A DNA stretch of 64,000 nucleotides. Origin: Triops longicaudatus (Eukaryota; Arthropoda; Branchiopoda; Notostraca; Triopsidae). How positions within the stretch are numbered: position 1 is the stretch's first letter; each line of letters begins with the position of its first letter. Below the pieces are notes generated by a model, which saw only the letters and a list, made by a program, of their open reading frames with translations, had not been told where the DNA came from and ran no database searches. Positions 22,555-37,441 of this stretch are shown piece after piece. The position numbers and the translations under genes were made by a program. The stretch is from NCBI GenBank assembly GCA_022885665.1, contig JAGQDJ010000068.1, positions 124,001 through 188,000 of the forward strand. The letters run 5' to 3'.

Positions 22555-24942
22555 TGTTGTTAGCGTATGTAACTAGTCCCGCGTAGCCGTGAAGAAGCGT
22601 TTAATACGCAGTTAACTTTTTGATCCCTTTTCTCTCCTCTTAATCAATATTGTAAAACAAGGTTTCACTTAATCCCAAGCTTGCGGGTACCACCTTGCAA
22701 CTAAACGATTGACACTCACCTTAACGCCCTTTATATGCGTGCACGGGAAAAGATACGTGACCCGATAGCAAGAAGTGCTTGTTGTAATAACGTGGCTTAA
22801 GAAGGCGGGGAGTTTAGATCAAATGCTCATTCACGATGGAGAATGAAGCAAAACACAAGCCTAAAACAGCACACTTTTACAATGCTTATTGTATTCAATC
22901 TCTTTTAGTTTTGCTCGGGTAGTGCGTTAACTTTGTGTATTCTTTCGTTTCGTTAAAGAATCGACTTGGAATAAGTAAGGAAGTCGTAAATTATTCCTAT
23001 CTCTAAAGCACACACCGCACAAAGCTGGAGTAAAACCCCAAACCCTTTCTGATAGTCGGCCGTGTGGTGTTCCGTCGTCCGGCACGGAGCCTTTTTCCTA
23101 GGAAAAGTGGGATAGAGAGGGGATATCTTAGCGAAAGACATGCGTCGTGAGTTGCCATGCGGATTGCCCTTGGAAAACGATTTTTATAGGTTTTCATCTC
23201 CTTTTTGGTTGCCAATTCGCCTCCGCGGCGGAAAGGTAGGTCAAAACAAGGGGAGAAATTGGCGGGGTCAGGCTGTGACCTTTCATGCCCGGGGTTTCCG
23301 GAATTTGTATACAGTTTACTCGGCTTTTCTGTTTGTTTACGCTAGGTTTTCATTGAGTGTGGTTCTACTGTTTTGATCTATGAATTTAAGCTGATGTCCG
23401 CGGTACTTTTTGCAGGTACACGCGTGCGCAGCCCGGTTTTGGATAACGCCAACTGATAAGACAGTAAACGGTAACTTGACGGTTGAAAGATGATTCTTTC
23501 GGTAGTCTTCACTGAATATTCACAATGAGGTTTCCAAGCTTCTGCTGTGAATGGAATGTGCGAGAACGTAGCCCTGAACAGGTACCGGTTTTTATGCTAT
23601 TACAACAGTGATGGGTATGGTGCGATTTGTGAATTGCGCAAGCGACGCTGGCGACACTTGTTGTAAGTACACTAAAGTCCCGTACCGTGTAAAAAGGCCT
23701 CTGTTATCCTTCGGAAGTGTCATAGAATTTTTCTTTTATCAGCGTGGGATGTCAGCTTTCGCACGCTAAGAGCTAATAAACAGTTCCTTTGAACTAGGCA
23801 TTATTCGTTTTCTTAGAAAAATTTGCCTGCTTTCACTGGCGTTAACGGATCCGCGCTGAAGATGGCGCGCATAATTGAATTTCACACATGCTTGAAAAAA
23901 TGGAACGAAAATCTGTACTTTCTCTCAGACTAATTTCTCTAAAATGCAAAGCAAGCTGCACTATATTTTTTCATCCATAGAAAGATAAGTAGACTTTCAA
24001 GTGTTTTGCCTTATATACAGGAGCAAAATTGTGTTCAGTAATGTTTTATCTTCAAAAATATTGGCAAGCTTTTCCCTGATATATTTTTAATAAAAATAAG
24101 GTATGTCTTTGAGTCTTTCAACAACAGTAGTATTTTCTTTCGTGCTTTATACATAAACCTAGGCTATATTTTTACTCCGTTGCATATTGTAAATTCGGTC
24201 TCTAGCCTACAAAAGTTAAGCCAAATCATGTGTTCGTGTATTTAGAATTCTATTTACCTAATAATCTTTTCTCACTAACTGAACTGTATAAATAATGAAG
24301 TGAAAGCAATGTTGTGCACCTTAACGTGAAATATCGAATTGGGTTCCACCGTTGCACTCCGTGCGATTTACCAGGGTAACATTACTCCATAGTGAAATCC
24401 ATTCCATGTCTAATTAGAGTGCTTCAGCGACTTCCAAAACATAGAAAAAATATAAATATGTTATCCGTAGTAAAGCATAAAACCGGAACCAAAATCTCAA
24501 ACATCAATAAATAGGTTCGAGAGAAACGCTGTGAAATATAAATAAAAAAATTCAAATAAAAAATTAATTAGCGAAAAGCTGTGTACGTAAAATTAAGTAT
24601 TACGTCTATTTTTCTCCAGCCTTTTGACAGCAATTATTGTACAGATCTAGAAAATGTCATTCAACGGAAATGCAAGTCATATGAACTAATTTTACAAAAA
24701 TAATGTTAAGCCCAAATAGTTCAAACCAAATTCAAAAGATTTTGCCCTTCTAATTCAAATAACGCAGGAATTTTTCAGGGTCAAAGTTGATAAAAGATAC
24801 GTAAAATCAATTTTGTTTATCGAGTTTCTTCTAATCTGGTTCGGATGATAAGAGAAAAAAAAAGCTCACATTTGACGAAAGAAGAAAGTGAGCTCGATAA
24901 AATTCGTACTTACCTGTATTGCACAGTAAAACTTCGTCAAAA

Positions 24943-25090
24943 CGACAATTTTAGGGGATAGGAAGTTTGTTGGCTGTACCCGACGTTCACAGTAGTCAAT
25001 ATAGACTTCAATGCCGCAGGGATCTGTATACCACGTTCACAATCCCCTATAATTCATTATAACAACTGTTCGTTATAGTAGGGTTTTCCG
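24943..25090. repeat. Possible pogo/Tigger-like element fragment
   Basis: The stretch contains AATTTTAGGGGAT near its left end and an inverted near-copy (ATCCCCTATAATT) about 100 bases on, followed by TTCGTTATAGTAGGG. Cgttata-type words of this kind are common in terminal repeats of pogo/Tigger elements. There is no transposase and no clean target duplication, so this is tentative. Confidence 0.2.
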
Positions 25091-28000
25091 TAGCGTTTAG
25101 TGTTGAATTTGAACTACTTTCCGAGTAATTTAAACTATTTTTTATTCGATTCATTTCAATGTATTACAATAGAGTGCAACATTCCAAAAGCAAATCAACT
25201 AAAAGAAGCTATCACCAAATCAAATTCAGCGAAAATTCGGTACATATTTAGACAAAATCAACACCAAAAATTAAGCTTAAGTATCAGCCCAATTCCAAAG
25301 GTTGGTTTCAGTTTCAGCCAGCTTTGATATAGATACAGACATTTCGTTCTGTAATAAAAGCCGCAAGCGGAGGTTTAAGTCATACACAAGCCATCATAAA
25401 GTAACAATAAATTACTATTTACTGTGAAGTCCAATTGATTTTTGCCTTAATAGAGAAACGTGTTTGACGTGGTAGCAATCAAGGCTGGTAGTAGCTTACA
25501 CCAACGGAGAGCCTCATAATTGCCGGGGTTCATAAAATCAGGGGTTTCTCTCTCTCTCGCTTCCAATCCTTTACAACCGAAGGTTGGGGACATTTCAGTT
25601 GGGAAAGGTTCTCGCCCAGGCACTACACGATTTGGCGGCTTCTTGTAGGGAGCTGCACTGGCTCTTATTTACGCTTTGCCTTGTACGGAAGACAGGGCAG
25701 TGATTCAGTTTTACGTGTTTCGCACTTAGGAGCGGCGTCAAATGTTCTCACGAGTTTTAACGCCAACGCGTTTTACATGTACAGGCCAAGAAAAAGGTAA
25801 GGCTTTTATGATTATGCCGTTGAGTGCGAGAAGAAAGGCCACCAGCAGCCAAGTTTTTCTCGGTGGTCTTTAGCGGAGCAGCACTTGAAGGATTCCGGAT
25901 AAGGTCTCTCTTTCTGTCATCCCTCGTTTGGTGTGTATCACTTACCTACCGCGCTTCAAGGAAGACAGCAGGAGGAAAAAAATCTAAAAAGAGGGGACAC
26001 GGGGGGTTTAAGGGGGAAACAAGTCAATTTCTTGTTCCTTGTTTCCCGAAACCTGTGTCGATTGCATGGAAGCGAGACCACCTTCGTTCCCCTAGTTTGG
26101 CGTAGTTAGGGTAAAAAAAAGAAAAGGAGAAAGAGAAAACGAACGAGACGATCATAACTTACCGTTTGGGGGCCCAAAAGGCACAAACGACGATTTTCTC
26201 AGGCTTGTCGCACTATTGACCACTGGGGACCACCTCCTTGTCAAACACCACGCCGGAGAGGAATCAGGACAATTGGGACCTATCTTTTCTTGGTATTTCA
26301 CTCATTTCCGAAACATTTTTTTTCTTTTGGTGGAGATGAAGTGGAAAGCCGCGCACGCCGCCGTTCCGGGTACCCAAACTTGTCTTGCAATAGTCTAAAT
26401 GGCACGCGGAATAGGTTTTACGGTCTTCTGTCGGGTTTCCAATTGATTACCAAGGGGAGAATCTGGTAACGAACCTGACATTCTTCTTGGCTTTCGCAAT
26501 AAAGCAAGCCCAAAAATTGGAAAGCGTATTACTCAGCGAATTGTGCCGCACAATTGGCGTTCTGATAAATCGCTGCCTGAAGCTTCTAGACTAGGCCTAT
26601 CTCTTTCTTCTTGTTTTTATCCCGTACTATGTAGAAAAGCTGGTATAATTGCAATTGTCAACGTAGTTTTCGTTCAGCGCCAAAATTAACATGTTTTGAA
26701 ATCTAAGTTATAATGGGATATTTTTCTGCGTATTATTAAGCTATTATTTCCTGAAAAGAGAGAGAAAAATAAGAATTAAGGATTAATACAGATTATCCGT
26801 GTTTTGCTATGCAACGATGCTAGGCTACGCAAAATAAGCCTATTCTGTGAAAAGTTTGTTTCTTTTACGACTGGGAATAGTTTGTGAAGTTTTGCGTCGT
26901 ATCTGTGATTATTTTAGGGAAATAGAAGTTAAACCTTTAAGGCTACTGTGCAGGAAAGGCGCTTGTGCAACAAACAGAACTGGCTTAAATTATATTTCTA
27001 ACACAGCTAAATAATTTACAAAACTCTAGCGACAGTAAACTTTTTTCTTGGTTTTTGAAATGTACTAAATGCATATTTTTAAAATCATAAAATATTTAAA
27101 TTTAAATATTATTTTTTTAGAATTTTGGCAAAACTAAAAGAATAAGAAATGCTTCCAATTTCAATGTTCGCAAAAGTCTTACAACACAGTCATCAAAATA
27201 GACTACTTTTAAGGAAATTCAGGTAAAAATTTTTAGGGAAAAAAGTCTCCGTGTTATGAGTCGAACAGAAATAGAATACATGTGCAGCATTGACAAAAAA
27301 GCTTTAAAAATTGCTCCAATGTGAATAATTTATTTTTCATTATTTTATAACACTTTTACACGTACTGTAGTTTAATTAAGCTCACAAACTTTACTGTCAA
27401 AAGGTTTTTTTTAAGCGTTGGCAATGTTCAAGAAAACTTGCATCCCAGTTTTCATGCTTTTCTGCCTTAGCTCCGTCGTGTCCTTAACATACAATAGTTT
27501 TCTAAATGAATTTTATTACGAATCATCTTTTTTGCCGAAGTTATGAGCACTAGTAATAATTACGGTAATTATTTCGATTAAAGTAAAGTAATCTCTTTCT
27601 GTCATGAAAATTGATAATAGTCTTTACCCACACCGACATTTTCTTTATTAATTTTAGTGTCGGTACAGTGTATCGCTGTTTATCTTGTACGTAACTTTTA
27701 AAGTAGTTTGGGATATTTTTATACAACGTATGACTGAAAAGAACCCCATGCTTGTTAGACGCGTAACGAAATTAGAGTTACATTTTTATCTCATATAACT
27801 AACACTTCTTTCAAAAACTTTTTCAAAAGAAGCTTGTCCTTTTCACTGACACTTATGGTTTTTTGCTGCCCATAGATAAATCTAGTTCGTCAGTTATAAT
27901 TTTTATTATAATTGCCGTGCGTTATAATTATCCCTACTCTCTTCTCGTTTTAACGAACCAAAATTAGTGCCCCGAACTTATAACCTGGAAATTAAGCTCT

Positions 28001-31000
28001 TCCATTCTGTATGCGTGGTTTTGAACAGGAAGAAAAAAAAGGGAACGGAAAGTTGAAAAAGACGTGAGCAGAGCGCGTTACCATTCTGTTTCAAGATGTA
28101 GTGTTTTTTCGGATAGTCTTTTGTACAAAAATCAAAGAAAAAAAAGGAAGAAACGTGTAAGATAAATAGAATTACACATGTCTTTAAATATATGCGCACC
28201 TTGGCAGTTTAACAAAGCGTTATTCATTGTCCGACATTGTTCGAATTGTCAAATACGACAAAACAACGAAAGAGAAGTAGAAAAGGCAAAAACTGTCCAA
28301 CATTAGCGAATCATTGTGAATCACCCATTTTGGTCGGAAAGGGGCCCGTGGGTGCTGTAATTTTGACCTTTTTATCTGCATCTTGCTACATCATTACTGT
28401 AGTCTGCGATTATTCGAATTGTATTCTAAAACGCGTGAACAACATTAATGGTCCGTTACGAAGCGAATTTATAGGATGTGGGTCACATGCTTACTGATAT
28501 CCACACGTGGGAAGATGGAACTACGCGTGAGGGCGCATTCGTCTCCGGTTCTGACACTGGCGTTTAAATCTTGAAGAATGTTTTACATTCTTCCCTTTTT
28601 GCACGGCAGAGATTACGTCATGGTAGTACCTAGTCAAAGAGAATTGTGTCAAATTTCCTGTTGGCCAGTTGTTGTTTTTTTGTCTGCGTGAATAGGTCTT
28701 CATTTACCGTAACTCCTTTAAAGAGTTCCTTAAAGAAGCGTTGAAACTTGATCTCGGTGTGCAAATCGGATTGGTGCCCACTAGTCATAGCTATTGTCTT
28801 TCCCCAGTTGCGTGTTTGGCGTTCCGTAATAATTGTGCAAATCACGTCGGATGTAAAAGGTAAGATGTGGGGTGTCAAATTTTCGTTGCAGAAGCTGTTT
28901 TAACTTGCCAGCTGCGTAGCAGCTTACGTTTATCATAACTTAATTAGCACACAAATTTGTACACAGCGAGGAACCGTAATCCACAGAGGAAGTTGGGCGA
29001 TCTTTGCAGTTGACAGTTTGACAGTCGTACTGTTGCGTGCATTCGAATCACTGAAAGGCGAATCAGCCTTTGTAGAACAATTTTCTCGCTTGCACAGTCC
29101 CGTTTCATGCGTACTCATGCGTAAACAGCGGAAAAACTGTTATATTTATAGTAAATTACTGCAAAACATCAAACTTTGTTGTGAAAAATGCGTCAAAGTG
29201 TCAAATTAGTAATAAAACTTTATAGTTGGATAAGATACACCGAAATCATCCAAGTGGCGTTTTCTCATGTAATAATTTCTCATAGATTTAATAATAGTTA
29301 TATGTAAAATAGTGATTGTATGATTACTATATAACTAATTATTGAAATTTGCGTTCTTACAATTAAATATAAGTGAATTTGAAGGTTTTCTTTCAATTTA
29401 GTACAATTTAAATTCAATAAAAGTTAATTTCTTAGAATACGGAACACATTCTTAACAACTTAGATCACTTTATGGGGTTTTTAGCCACACGCTGTTTTTG
29501 GCGCAACCAATTATAAGCGTGAAGGGTGGTATCATACGTATATTACCTTACCCTTCTTTAGAGATCACCGATTTACCCACATCTATCTAGTGAGGTATGA
29601 TAGATTATGAACCCTTGACCGAAAAATAGAACTGTACAATGAGGTACTCGCTTGAAAATGTGGGCATTATGGAAATCACAAAGACCTTGTTATTCTTGCC
29701 AGTGCGTAGGGGTCGGGCTCCGATACACGTGAGAAAATCGGATTCGGGTGAAAAGATCAAAGGTTTCTCTGCTTACAGAACAATTATTTTCTTTGAACAG
29801 AACAATATGGAAACTACATTGCTGATAACCTAGGTCATATGAGGCGATTTGGAGGGCAGTAAATCATAAGCAGTCTTCCGTTACGCTTAAATCTCAGACG
29901 ACGCGGCAGCGTGAACTTTCGCGTAACTTATAGTGACATTTTGTGTAACTCTGTCGGATTTGGGCTTGTGTGAATGAAGTGAGCACTATATGCAAAAGCC
30001 TGTATTTAGTTGTAAAATCTGTATGAATTGACGACTTGTAATGTCCCGAGTTAAGTTAATGTATAGAAAGAGCATTTAATATACCTAAGTTCAGAAACAT
30101 AAAAGAAGTAGATTTCTGTTCGGTTCGTTACAGCGATATGTTACTGCACGTAACAACTTTTTCTTGTAAATTACTCTAATTCCAGGTTTTGTGAATGTAC
30201 CTAGGAACAGTCGGAAGTTAAAGTTTTTTGAAAAATGCGAAGTATAACTTTAGAATTGAAATGATTAAAAATAAAAGCTCAATTAAGGTATTATAATTCA
30301 ATAAACTTGTTGAGCACAATACTCGGGGAAAACGACCTGAATGATTGCTAACGCCACGGCATTTTACATGCGCGGTATCCCAAATCTTATCCTTCAGCGA
30401 ATATTCCCGAAACTTGATTGCCGAGTCTTAAGAAATATGTGAACAATATTTGAGTCGTTTTGCAATGCAAAAAAACATTCATAGGCTACGCGTGCAATAA
30501 TATTACAACCAAAAAATCAATAAATCGAGTTTAAAACTGAAGAAATCAAGATAAAACTTGTTAATCAGCAAGCATATTAGATTTGACGATTTGCGTAGGA
30601 GTCTTGAAGGAGTTGCTGACGTTGATTTTTGCCGTCCAACTCCGGCAGATGATACGTGTATGAATCAGAGGGCTTTTGCTAGCAACGAGATAAATGGTTT
30701 TCTTTATAGTAACCAATCCTAGTCCCTTGAAAACGTTGCCCCTTTCCCGCCTTTAACCCAAAGCCCCTTTTAAAGTACTATTACAATAGCAAGGGAAAGC
30801 TCAACTCCAGGTGTGTATAGCAAGATATATATTCTGGCCTTATCCTAGAAGAGAAATAGGGAGCAAACTTGAGTACTGACACCTGGACATTGGACATGTG
30901 TAGGAGCTTTTTCGCCTCCTAGCTACAACCAGGCAAAATTTGCAAGAATTTATGTCGTTTCCTAGAAAGCTGGATCGAATGTGCTCTATGGTAACCATAG

Positions 31001-33490
31001 GCCCTTTTTCTCCCCTAGAGTTCTAATTATTCATGTATGTGGTAGTAGCCAACCGACCGAACGATTATCTCGTTTTATTTTTACAACTTGTAATTGTTTT
31101 CACATGGCTTTTTTTTTTGTGTGTGGCGTTGCAATGCAGTTGGGGGTTCAAACTGAGGGGAAGTTGACTACGAAGTCGACTTGGCATTGTGGTTGCATGC
31201 AGGTGATGGAAGGGCACGAGTCTGCACCATGCGAGAAGGCCTGAGGCGTCTACCTGTCTCTCAAGTCATTTATTTTCCAGCAGCAGCTCTTCAGGTTTAC
31301 ATTTACCTGGCGTTGGTCAGTCCCTCGCCATCTCAGTCAAGGCAGAACCGCTGCGAGGAGTCGAGGTTCGTGAGAGCCGGAGGAACCCCAAAGAGACGGT
31401 TAAAACTTTTTCAAAAAGTCATCCTGCAAGAGTTGTTATTATTGAAAAAAAAAATCAGATAACTCCAGGGTATCACAAGTCCTGGAAAACCGTGTTGTTC
31501 GTAGTGATTCGTGGGAGTGTTTTTGGTTTTTATTTTTCCATACTTCCATGTGCGGATATTAAGTGTTTTTTTTGTATTAAGTATCCAACACCTACTCAGA
31601 TAAATCTGTACACACCTGAGATTCGTGACAAAACTGTTCGGAGTGAGCAACTCCCGGAAGTAGTGTTGGACTTACAAATAAACTTCATTGTGGCCGAAAT
31701 GGTAAGTGTCGTATGAAAAGCTTTGCGATAAGGAAGATTGTTTCAGGTGTTACCCTCCATTATAGGATTGAGTCGAATTGGGGTCGAAGTATTCATTCAT
31801 CTTGTGATTGTAATAGGTAATGGTGTTTTAGGAGGGGGGGGGGAGTCCCGGGGAAGCTTTTAAGGTCGCACGCTTGCAGGTACACACAGCGCCAAGATTG
31901 AGGGAAGCATCCGTATGGATATTATATAGAAGTTTGGGTGAAAGACGCAACCTGGAAGAATAGAGGGCTTAAAGAGATTCCCTGAAAAGGTGGATAGCGG
32001 CACACAAATGTTGGCTGTTTCGTTTTTGGTCAAGGGCAGCCCAAAGATGCCCCTACAATCGTTTCCCACAGGTTTTTGGGGTTAAGAATACATGCTCGAG
32101 TTCATTTGAATAACATTTGTGTTACTAAACTCCCCGAGAAGAAATATTTGGGTTCTTCTTCATATGTAGGTCTTTTGACCAAGAGTGGCAGTTCGTGAAA
32201 ATAAAACCTGGAGGCAGAAAGGAAACGGGCTCACCAACTTTCAAATAAATTATACTCCCCAAAAGAAGAGTAAAAAGTTTCGACCGTATTCAAAGTAAGG
32301 GATAGAAAACCCCTGATGTGTTGTTTATATGTGTGGGAAAAATAGCAAGGTAGAGTGGACATCTATAGCCACAGTTTTGCAGAGAGAAGTCACGCTTGGC
32401 TCAAGCTATTCGGGGAATACATTTTATATCCTCCGATAGCCGTTTTGCCTTATTTGGGAGGCATAAGGGAAGTGGTTGGGAAGTGCGAAGACCTTGGCAG
32501 TGATTTGGCATCCTGGCAACTTTTGAGCGTCTAGCGCTAGTTGACATGGAAGATACCAAGTGGGGAAAAGCTTCTGGTGGACCAAGAATTGCACTTCCCA
32601 AATTTGGTGACGAGGAGCTAGAAGGGTGCGCGAGATATTTACGTTTTTTGTCTAAGGAGTCTAATAGCATGCCGCATTTGAGCAAGCAATCCCGAGCATT
32701 TGACGCGCTAAAAAAACGCTAAAAAAATAAATTTAATAATTAACGAAATAAAAGTGTTAGAAAATGAAAATAAAAAGCGTTGGTATTTCAATGGCTTCAT
32801 AGGTAAGGGAATAGGGTTTCGCAGAATTTCGCTCAGTTCCCATTTTGTTAAAGGTTGTCAGCTATCTCAGGACATATACATGAAACCATTTTAATAGCCC
32901 CTGTTTGGGAATAAAAGTTCCATGCTAAAAAAACGACATAGATGGCCCACTTTCTTTTTGATAACTCCTTAATTCCTGAGATACGAATCGATGTGCGCAT
33001 CCTTTGCAGTTAATTTCGCGCATCACTGATCCCGTGGACATGTAAACTTTTTAGGGGGAAACGAGTTCCGTTTTTTGAGTTAAAACAATTACCTTTCGAG
33101 CTTTTTCTTCCCTTTGCTTTTTCGTCTCAAGATTGAGGGGGTTGGACTAAAGCACCTTGCGCGATTGCGCACGGACACCTGGACCACACCTTTATTATCG
33201 TGCTACTGTTAGTCGAACATTCCGGGGGTGAGGGTCTCTCTTGCTGGCTTGGAAACGCTTTTAGTCGCATTGTCTTAATTTTGGCAAGATGACTAAGTAG
33301 TTTAAAGACTGCGGTGCGTTCCCTGCCAGCTTCGAGAAATTATATAAAGGACGCTGTATTGTTCGTTCTTTTCCATCTCCCTCCCTTGCGCTCAGCTGTT
33401 AGCGCCTTCACTGTTGAAGAACCCTCTCTGCCTTCACCGTTAGGTCATATGAATACTTGGCTTGCCTTGGCATTGACCGTTTGACTTTTC

Positions 33491-33506
33491 GGGGGGGGGG
33501 GGGGGG
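33491..33506. repeat. 16-base G homopolymer
   Basis: A run of 16 G bases; a shorter G10 run lies at 31834-31843. Their lengths in a draft assembly are unreliable. Confidence 0.85.
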
Positions 33507-33924
33507 TCTTGTGAGAGAGGGAGCTGGGTTACAAAAGTCCAACGTTTGCACTTCTTGTGGTGAAAAGTTTTCCTTTTGATATTTATAAGCGACTTCATTT
33601 TTCTTTCCGTTATTGAAAAATCTTCGCGTCGCCCACCTTTTGCACGTAGGTCCGGGGTTATCGCCTGCACCCCATCTGTTTGCGGGGCTCTTTATAGCTC
33701 GGCCAACAAGGCCTCTTTTTCCGGCCCTTGGGTAAAGAAACTAATTGGTAACGATCACGGCTGTCACGAATTTTACTTAAGCTTTTTTTTTCACCTTTTT
33801 TGTGTTCGTCTTCCCTACATTGCCCTCGTTAATATGTTACGCTTGGAAAAAAACTGAGTCATGCGACATATTGCACGATAAGGCTGGCCATCAAGCTTGT
33901 CCAAACCTGTAAATATTTGGTTCG

Positions 33925-33932
33925 TGACGTCA
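33925..33932. promoter_or_regulatory. Palindromic CRE (TGACGTCA)
   Basis: A perfect CREB/ATF palindrome in the gene-free region. It is one of three between 33.9 and 37.5 kb. Confidence 0.35.
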
Positions 33933-36030
33933 CTGAAATGAACCACAAATCAAAAAGCTAGAGAATGTTTCTAAACTGATACGCCCTGTACACAAGATAA
34001 ATAAAAAAAAAACAAAAAAAAATCAAATTTTAAAGAACAATGAGCATTTTACAGAGAATATTGCAGTTTTGCAAGGCATAGCAGTTTTACGAAATTAAAA
34101 CATATGAAAAATTTTGTTTTACGAATTCAAGCATTTACAGTAATTGAGTACAATAGAAGTCAGATTATGGTAATAAACTGCATCTGAATTATTAAAAAAA
34201 AATCCTAGTGAACTAAACATGTGTAGCTTATCTGATTTGATCAACTGTCCGGCTCGTCAATTACCCTGCAGTCCCGACCGATTGACAATATCTTTCTACT
34301 CTACTAGGAAGTACATATTCTAAGAACTAAAGAAACTCTTCAAGTTACTAAAGTTCTTTTGCCTATAAGGGACGGTTCATAGCACGGAAAGATTGGTCGG
34401 TCATACTTCAGAATTAAGTGTCGGATTGTAGCGCGTTCTTTAAAAGTTCGGTTAAAAAAAATAATCTCGAATAACTTAAAACCCGGTTTTTAACATATTT
34501 ATTACAAAAACTACGAAAATGTAGTCCTATTCTGCAAATTTGTAACGCAGTATTCCAAAAAGTCTCTTCGAGGTGTGCAAGTTTTAATTTCCTTTAGATT
34601 ACTATCGGAAAGTTATTCCGTAATATCGGACGAATTTCGTGGTATGGCTGTAGTCGTCTCCTGTGGTTATTTGCCCATAAGAGCCTCAGATGCACTGTAG
34701 CTTAAAAGTATGGTAATATAGTAAAGAAAAAGTAAAGAAATATGCATAATGGATTGTACTGATTACACGCCATTTTTCAACTAGATGGACAATTACACAA
34801 TTCAGAATAAATTTATTCGAATTATTTCTTTTCCTTCAGTTGGGAGTTTGGCGTAAGCGTAGCTCGTTGCCAACATTGCATGAATTACGTGGAGTTCAGG
34901 AACTCGATTTTTCTTAACTACAAATCATGTTTGAAAAATAGAAAGAAATTAAACCTAAACAGAACAAACAAATAATAAAATAGGAAAGAACATGTAATTG
35001 TGTGGAGGTTGAGCAAAGTCTTTGGTGGCAAGATTAGGGCTAACAATAGGAGCTGCTGACTGCGAGCATGTTCGCATTGCGTTTTCTGCTGCGTTCTAAG
35101 CGGCACTTTGCGTTCTTATCGCGCTGAGTGGAGAGTCCCAAGATTGTCAGGTTCCCCTTAAGTATACATATTCCAAGATGGGTATCTGCGTAAATGGTAA
35201 CAGGAGTAATACCTGCTTATGACATGGGAAGGGTGTGGCTTGGTACATATGTTTCTCCTTCGCCTTGGCGGAGCAGGAGGGGAAGATCTACATGCTCCCC
35301 GCTCATTTCCTTACTTGAGCCAACAAGGTAAAAACTACGATCAATGGCTCAGGTAAAAAGCCCCTGTCGCTGCCCGTGGGGTTGATACATGCATTATTCT
35401 GGCGGTACATCGAACTTCGGGGTTCAGGGGCTTCCCTCCCGCCCCCCGACTCTTAAAAGTGTCCTCTCGTCTGTCGATTTTCGACTTTTGCCTTGGACAA
35501 GATGAATTGAGACAAAATGATGAGCATGGTTGACAGCGACTAGACAGATGACCGTGTTTACGTCGAACTGCACACGATGATAGCCCCTCTATAGTTCACG
35601 AAGGACTTCCCCCTTTCCCTTTAATTCGTCCCCAAAATTGGATGGTTTCTCAGCTTTCGAGGGAAACAAGCTTTAAAAGGTATTTTGGGTTTTGATAACA
35701 TGTACGAGAGGTTTGTTTGCCCCCGTTCAAAAACCCTACGGGTTAACCCCAAAGTATGTACCCATCGGTTTTGCGGCACGCAGGAAATGGGACAAGTGGA
35801 TTGTGGCTAAGTGAAAGACGGAGAAACCAGCGACCCACTGTGGCGAGAAATAGCTGGACCTAGTGGATTTTTGGGTGCTTTTAAGTGTATTCTGGGAGTG
35901 CGTCTCGGTCCTTTGCGTAAAATCTACAGAAAAGCGCAAGCAACAAGCCACCTACGCAGCACTGCAGAGTACATACGAGGGCAAAGTGACACAGAGGGCC
36001 GCTCTGGCTAGCGCAACAGGAGGCTTCTTG

Positions 36031-36038
36031 TGACGTCA
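36031..36038. promoter_or_regulatory. Palindromic CRE with nearby CCAAT and forkhead-like sites
   Basis: TGACGTCA is followed within about 90 bases by TTGTTTAC (forkhead-like) and GGCCAATAG (CCAAT-box-like). The cluster looks like an enhancer or promoter, but no transcript start can be shown. Confidence 0.35.
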
Positions 36039-37433
36039 CAGTGCTCAGTCATTGTTTACTAAGGTACCGCTGATGTCAGAGTGGGTACATGGTCGTGGAC
36101 GGGTAGACTAGAAAACTGGCCAATAGAAGCTCAAGTAGACGACTATATCAGACAATTTAGCAAGATAGTGCGAGTTAAACGAGCTCTTAGCTACGAGAGA
36201 CGATTAAGGTGGTAACAACCGCATCCGTGAGGATTTCTCCACATTAAGTACAGAACGAATGAGATGTAATGGCTTTGCAAGTCATCAAGTGGTGCACAGG
36301 CAGGAGAAAGGGAGTTGGTAAGCAAAACACGCGTTCTCCCCACTGGAGGAGCCAAGTGTTGCGCCTAGCGTTGCGTGGTGTATGTTCCCGTTGACTTTCA
36401 ACTACCCAAGCCGGACATACATGAAATTTCTAGTATTTTTCTAGTTTTTTTTTCTTATTTTTCTTTGGAACTATGAACAAAGACGCAACCTTCATTAAGC
36501 GTGGTGAAGGGGCTTTTAGATGAAAAAAACAACAACAACAATAAAAATGAGGTGAAATAAAAAAAAAGAAACTGCGTAAGAAAGAAAGAGATCGCGTAAT
36601 GACGTTACGCTTTTCCCCAACTTCAGTGGTCCAGTATTAGGGGCTATCTCTCGTTGAGGGATCTGTCTGTGTCTATGGACAACGTAAGAAGTAAGAGCTA
36701 AAAAAATGGTTATTATCCTAATTCGAAACGGAAGAGCCAATGCTTTTTCATTGCGTTAATAATGAAAATGTCTCGTCGCCCCTCCAGGAGCCCAGAAAGG
36801 TCGTTTCTGTAGTGTCTCAGCTTGTCTTGAAGCGTTCCGCTCTCCCTGAAGTCTTGCCAAGAGCCATCTGAGAGTTACTTTTACTTCAAGTTAACTTCCG
36901 CTTATTTTCTTTGCTGCTGCTCACAGGCTAATTGGTTATTTCCCCCTGGCAGGAAGTCCCCCTACTGGCAGACTTTTACTGTCTCATCTCCCAACATTGT
37001 AGCTGTTCCTTTCTTTGTCCCTATGTGTTCTGACTGTGAAGTTTAATTGCTCTGTCGGGACAGGTGAGGCAGGAAAAAAGTTGCTAAAGAAAAAGGGTAG
37101 TGTATAGTGGGTAACAAGAAGAAAAGAGAAAACCGCGTGGTTGTTGAATGTTTGCACGTTCATTCACGCGAAAAAAGAACCACCACGCGTGGATTGGCCT
37201 TTGTTGTTCTTTTTGTTAGCTATGACTACACAGGAAAATGTCTTCGTCGTGCGCAGAAGGCATTTCCGGGTCACAAGCTTTTAACCTTTTCCAACTTAGA
37301 GTGTAGTGTTGGCTTAATAAAAAGAGGTTGGGAGATAATTCGGTAAGTGTGTAAACCAAATCGTAAACTAGGCTGTATGGAGCATGCTGCACCTTGGGAC
37401 TAGCGGAGAGCGATGCTCCGGCATGAACTGTGG

Positions 37434-37441
37434 TGACGTCA
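37434..37441. promoter_or_regulatory. Palindromic CRE (TGACGTCA)
   Basis: A perfect CREB/ATF palindrome in the context TGGTGACGTCACGCGTC, in a locally CG-richer stretch. Confidence 0.35.

Noticed and set aside
29521..29556. Imperfect palindrome GAAGGGT...ACCCTTC
   Set aside because: Only the outer seven bases pair well. It could be chance in a 19-kb stretch, with no second copy noticed.
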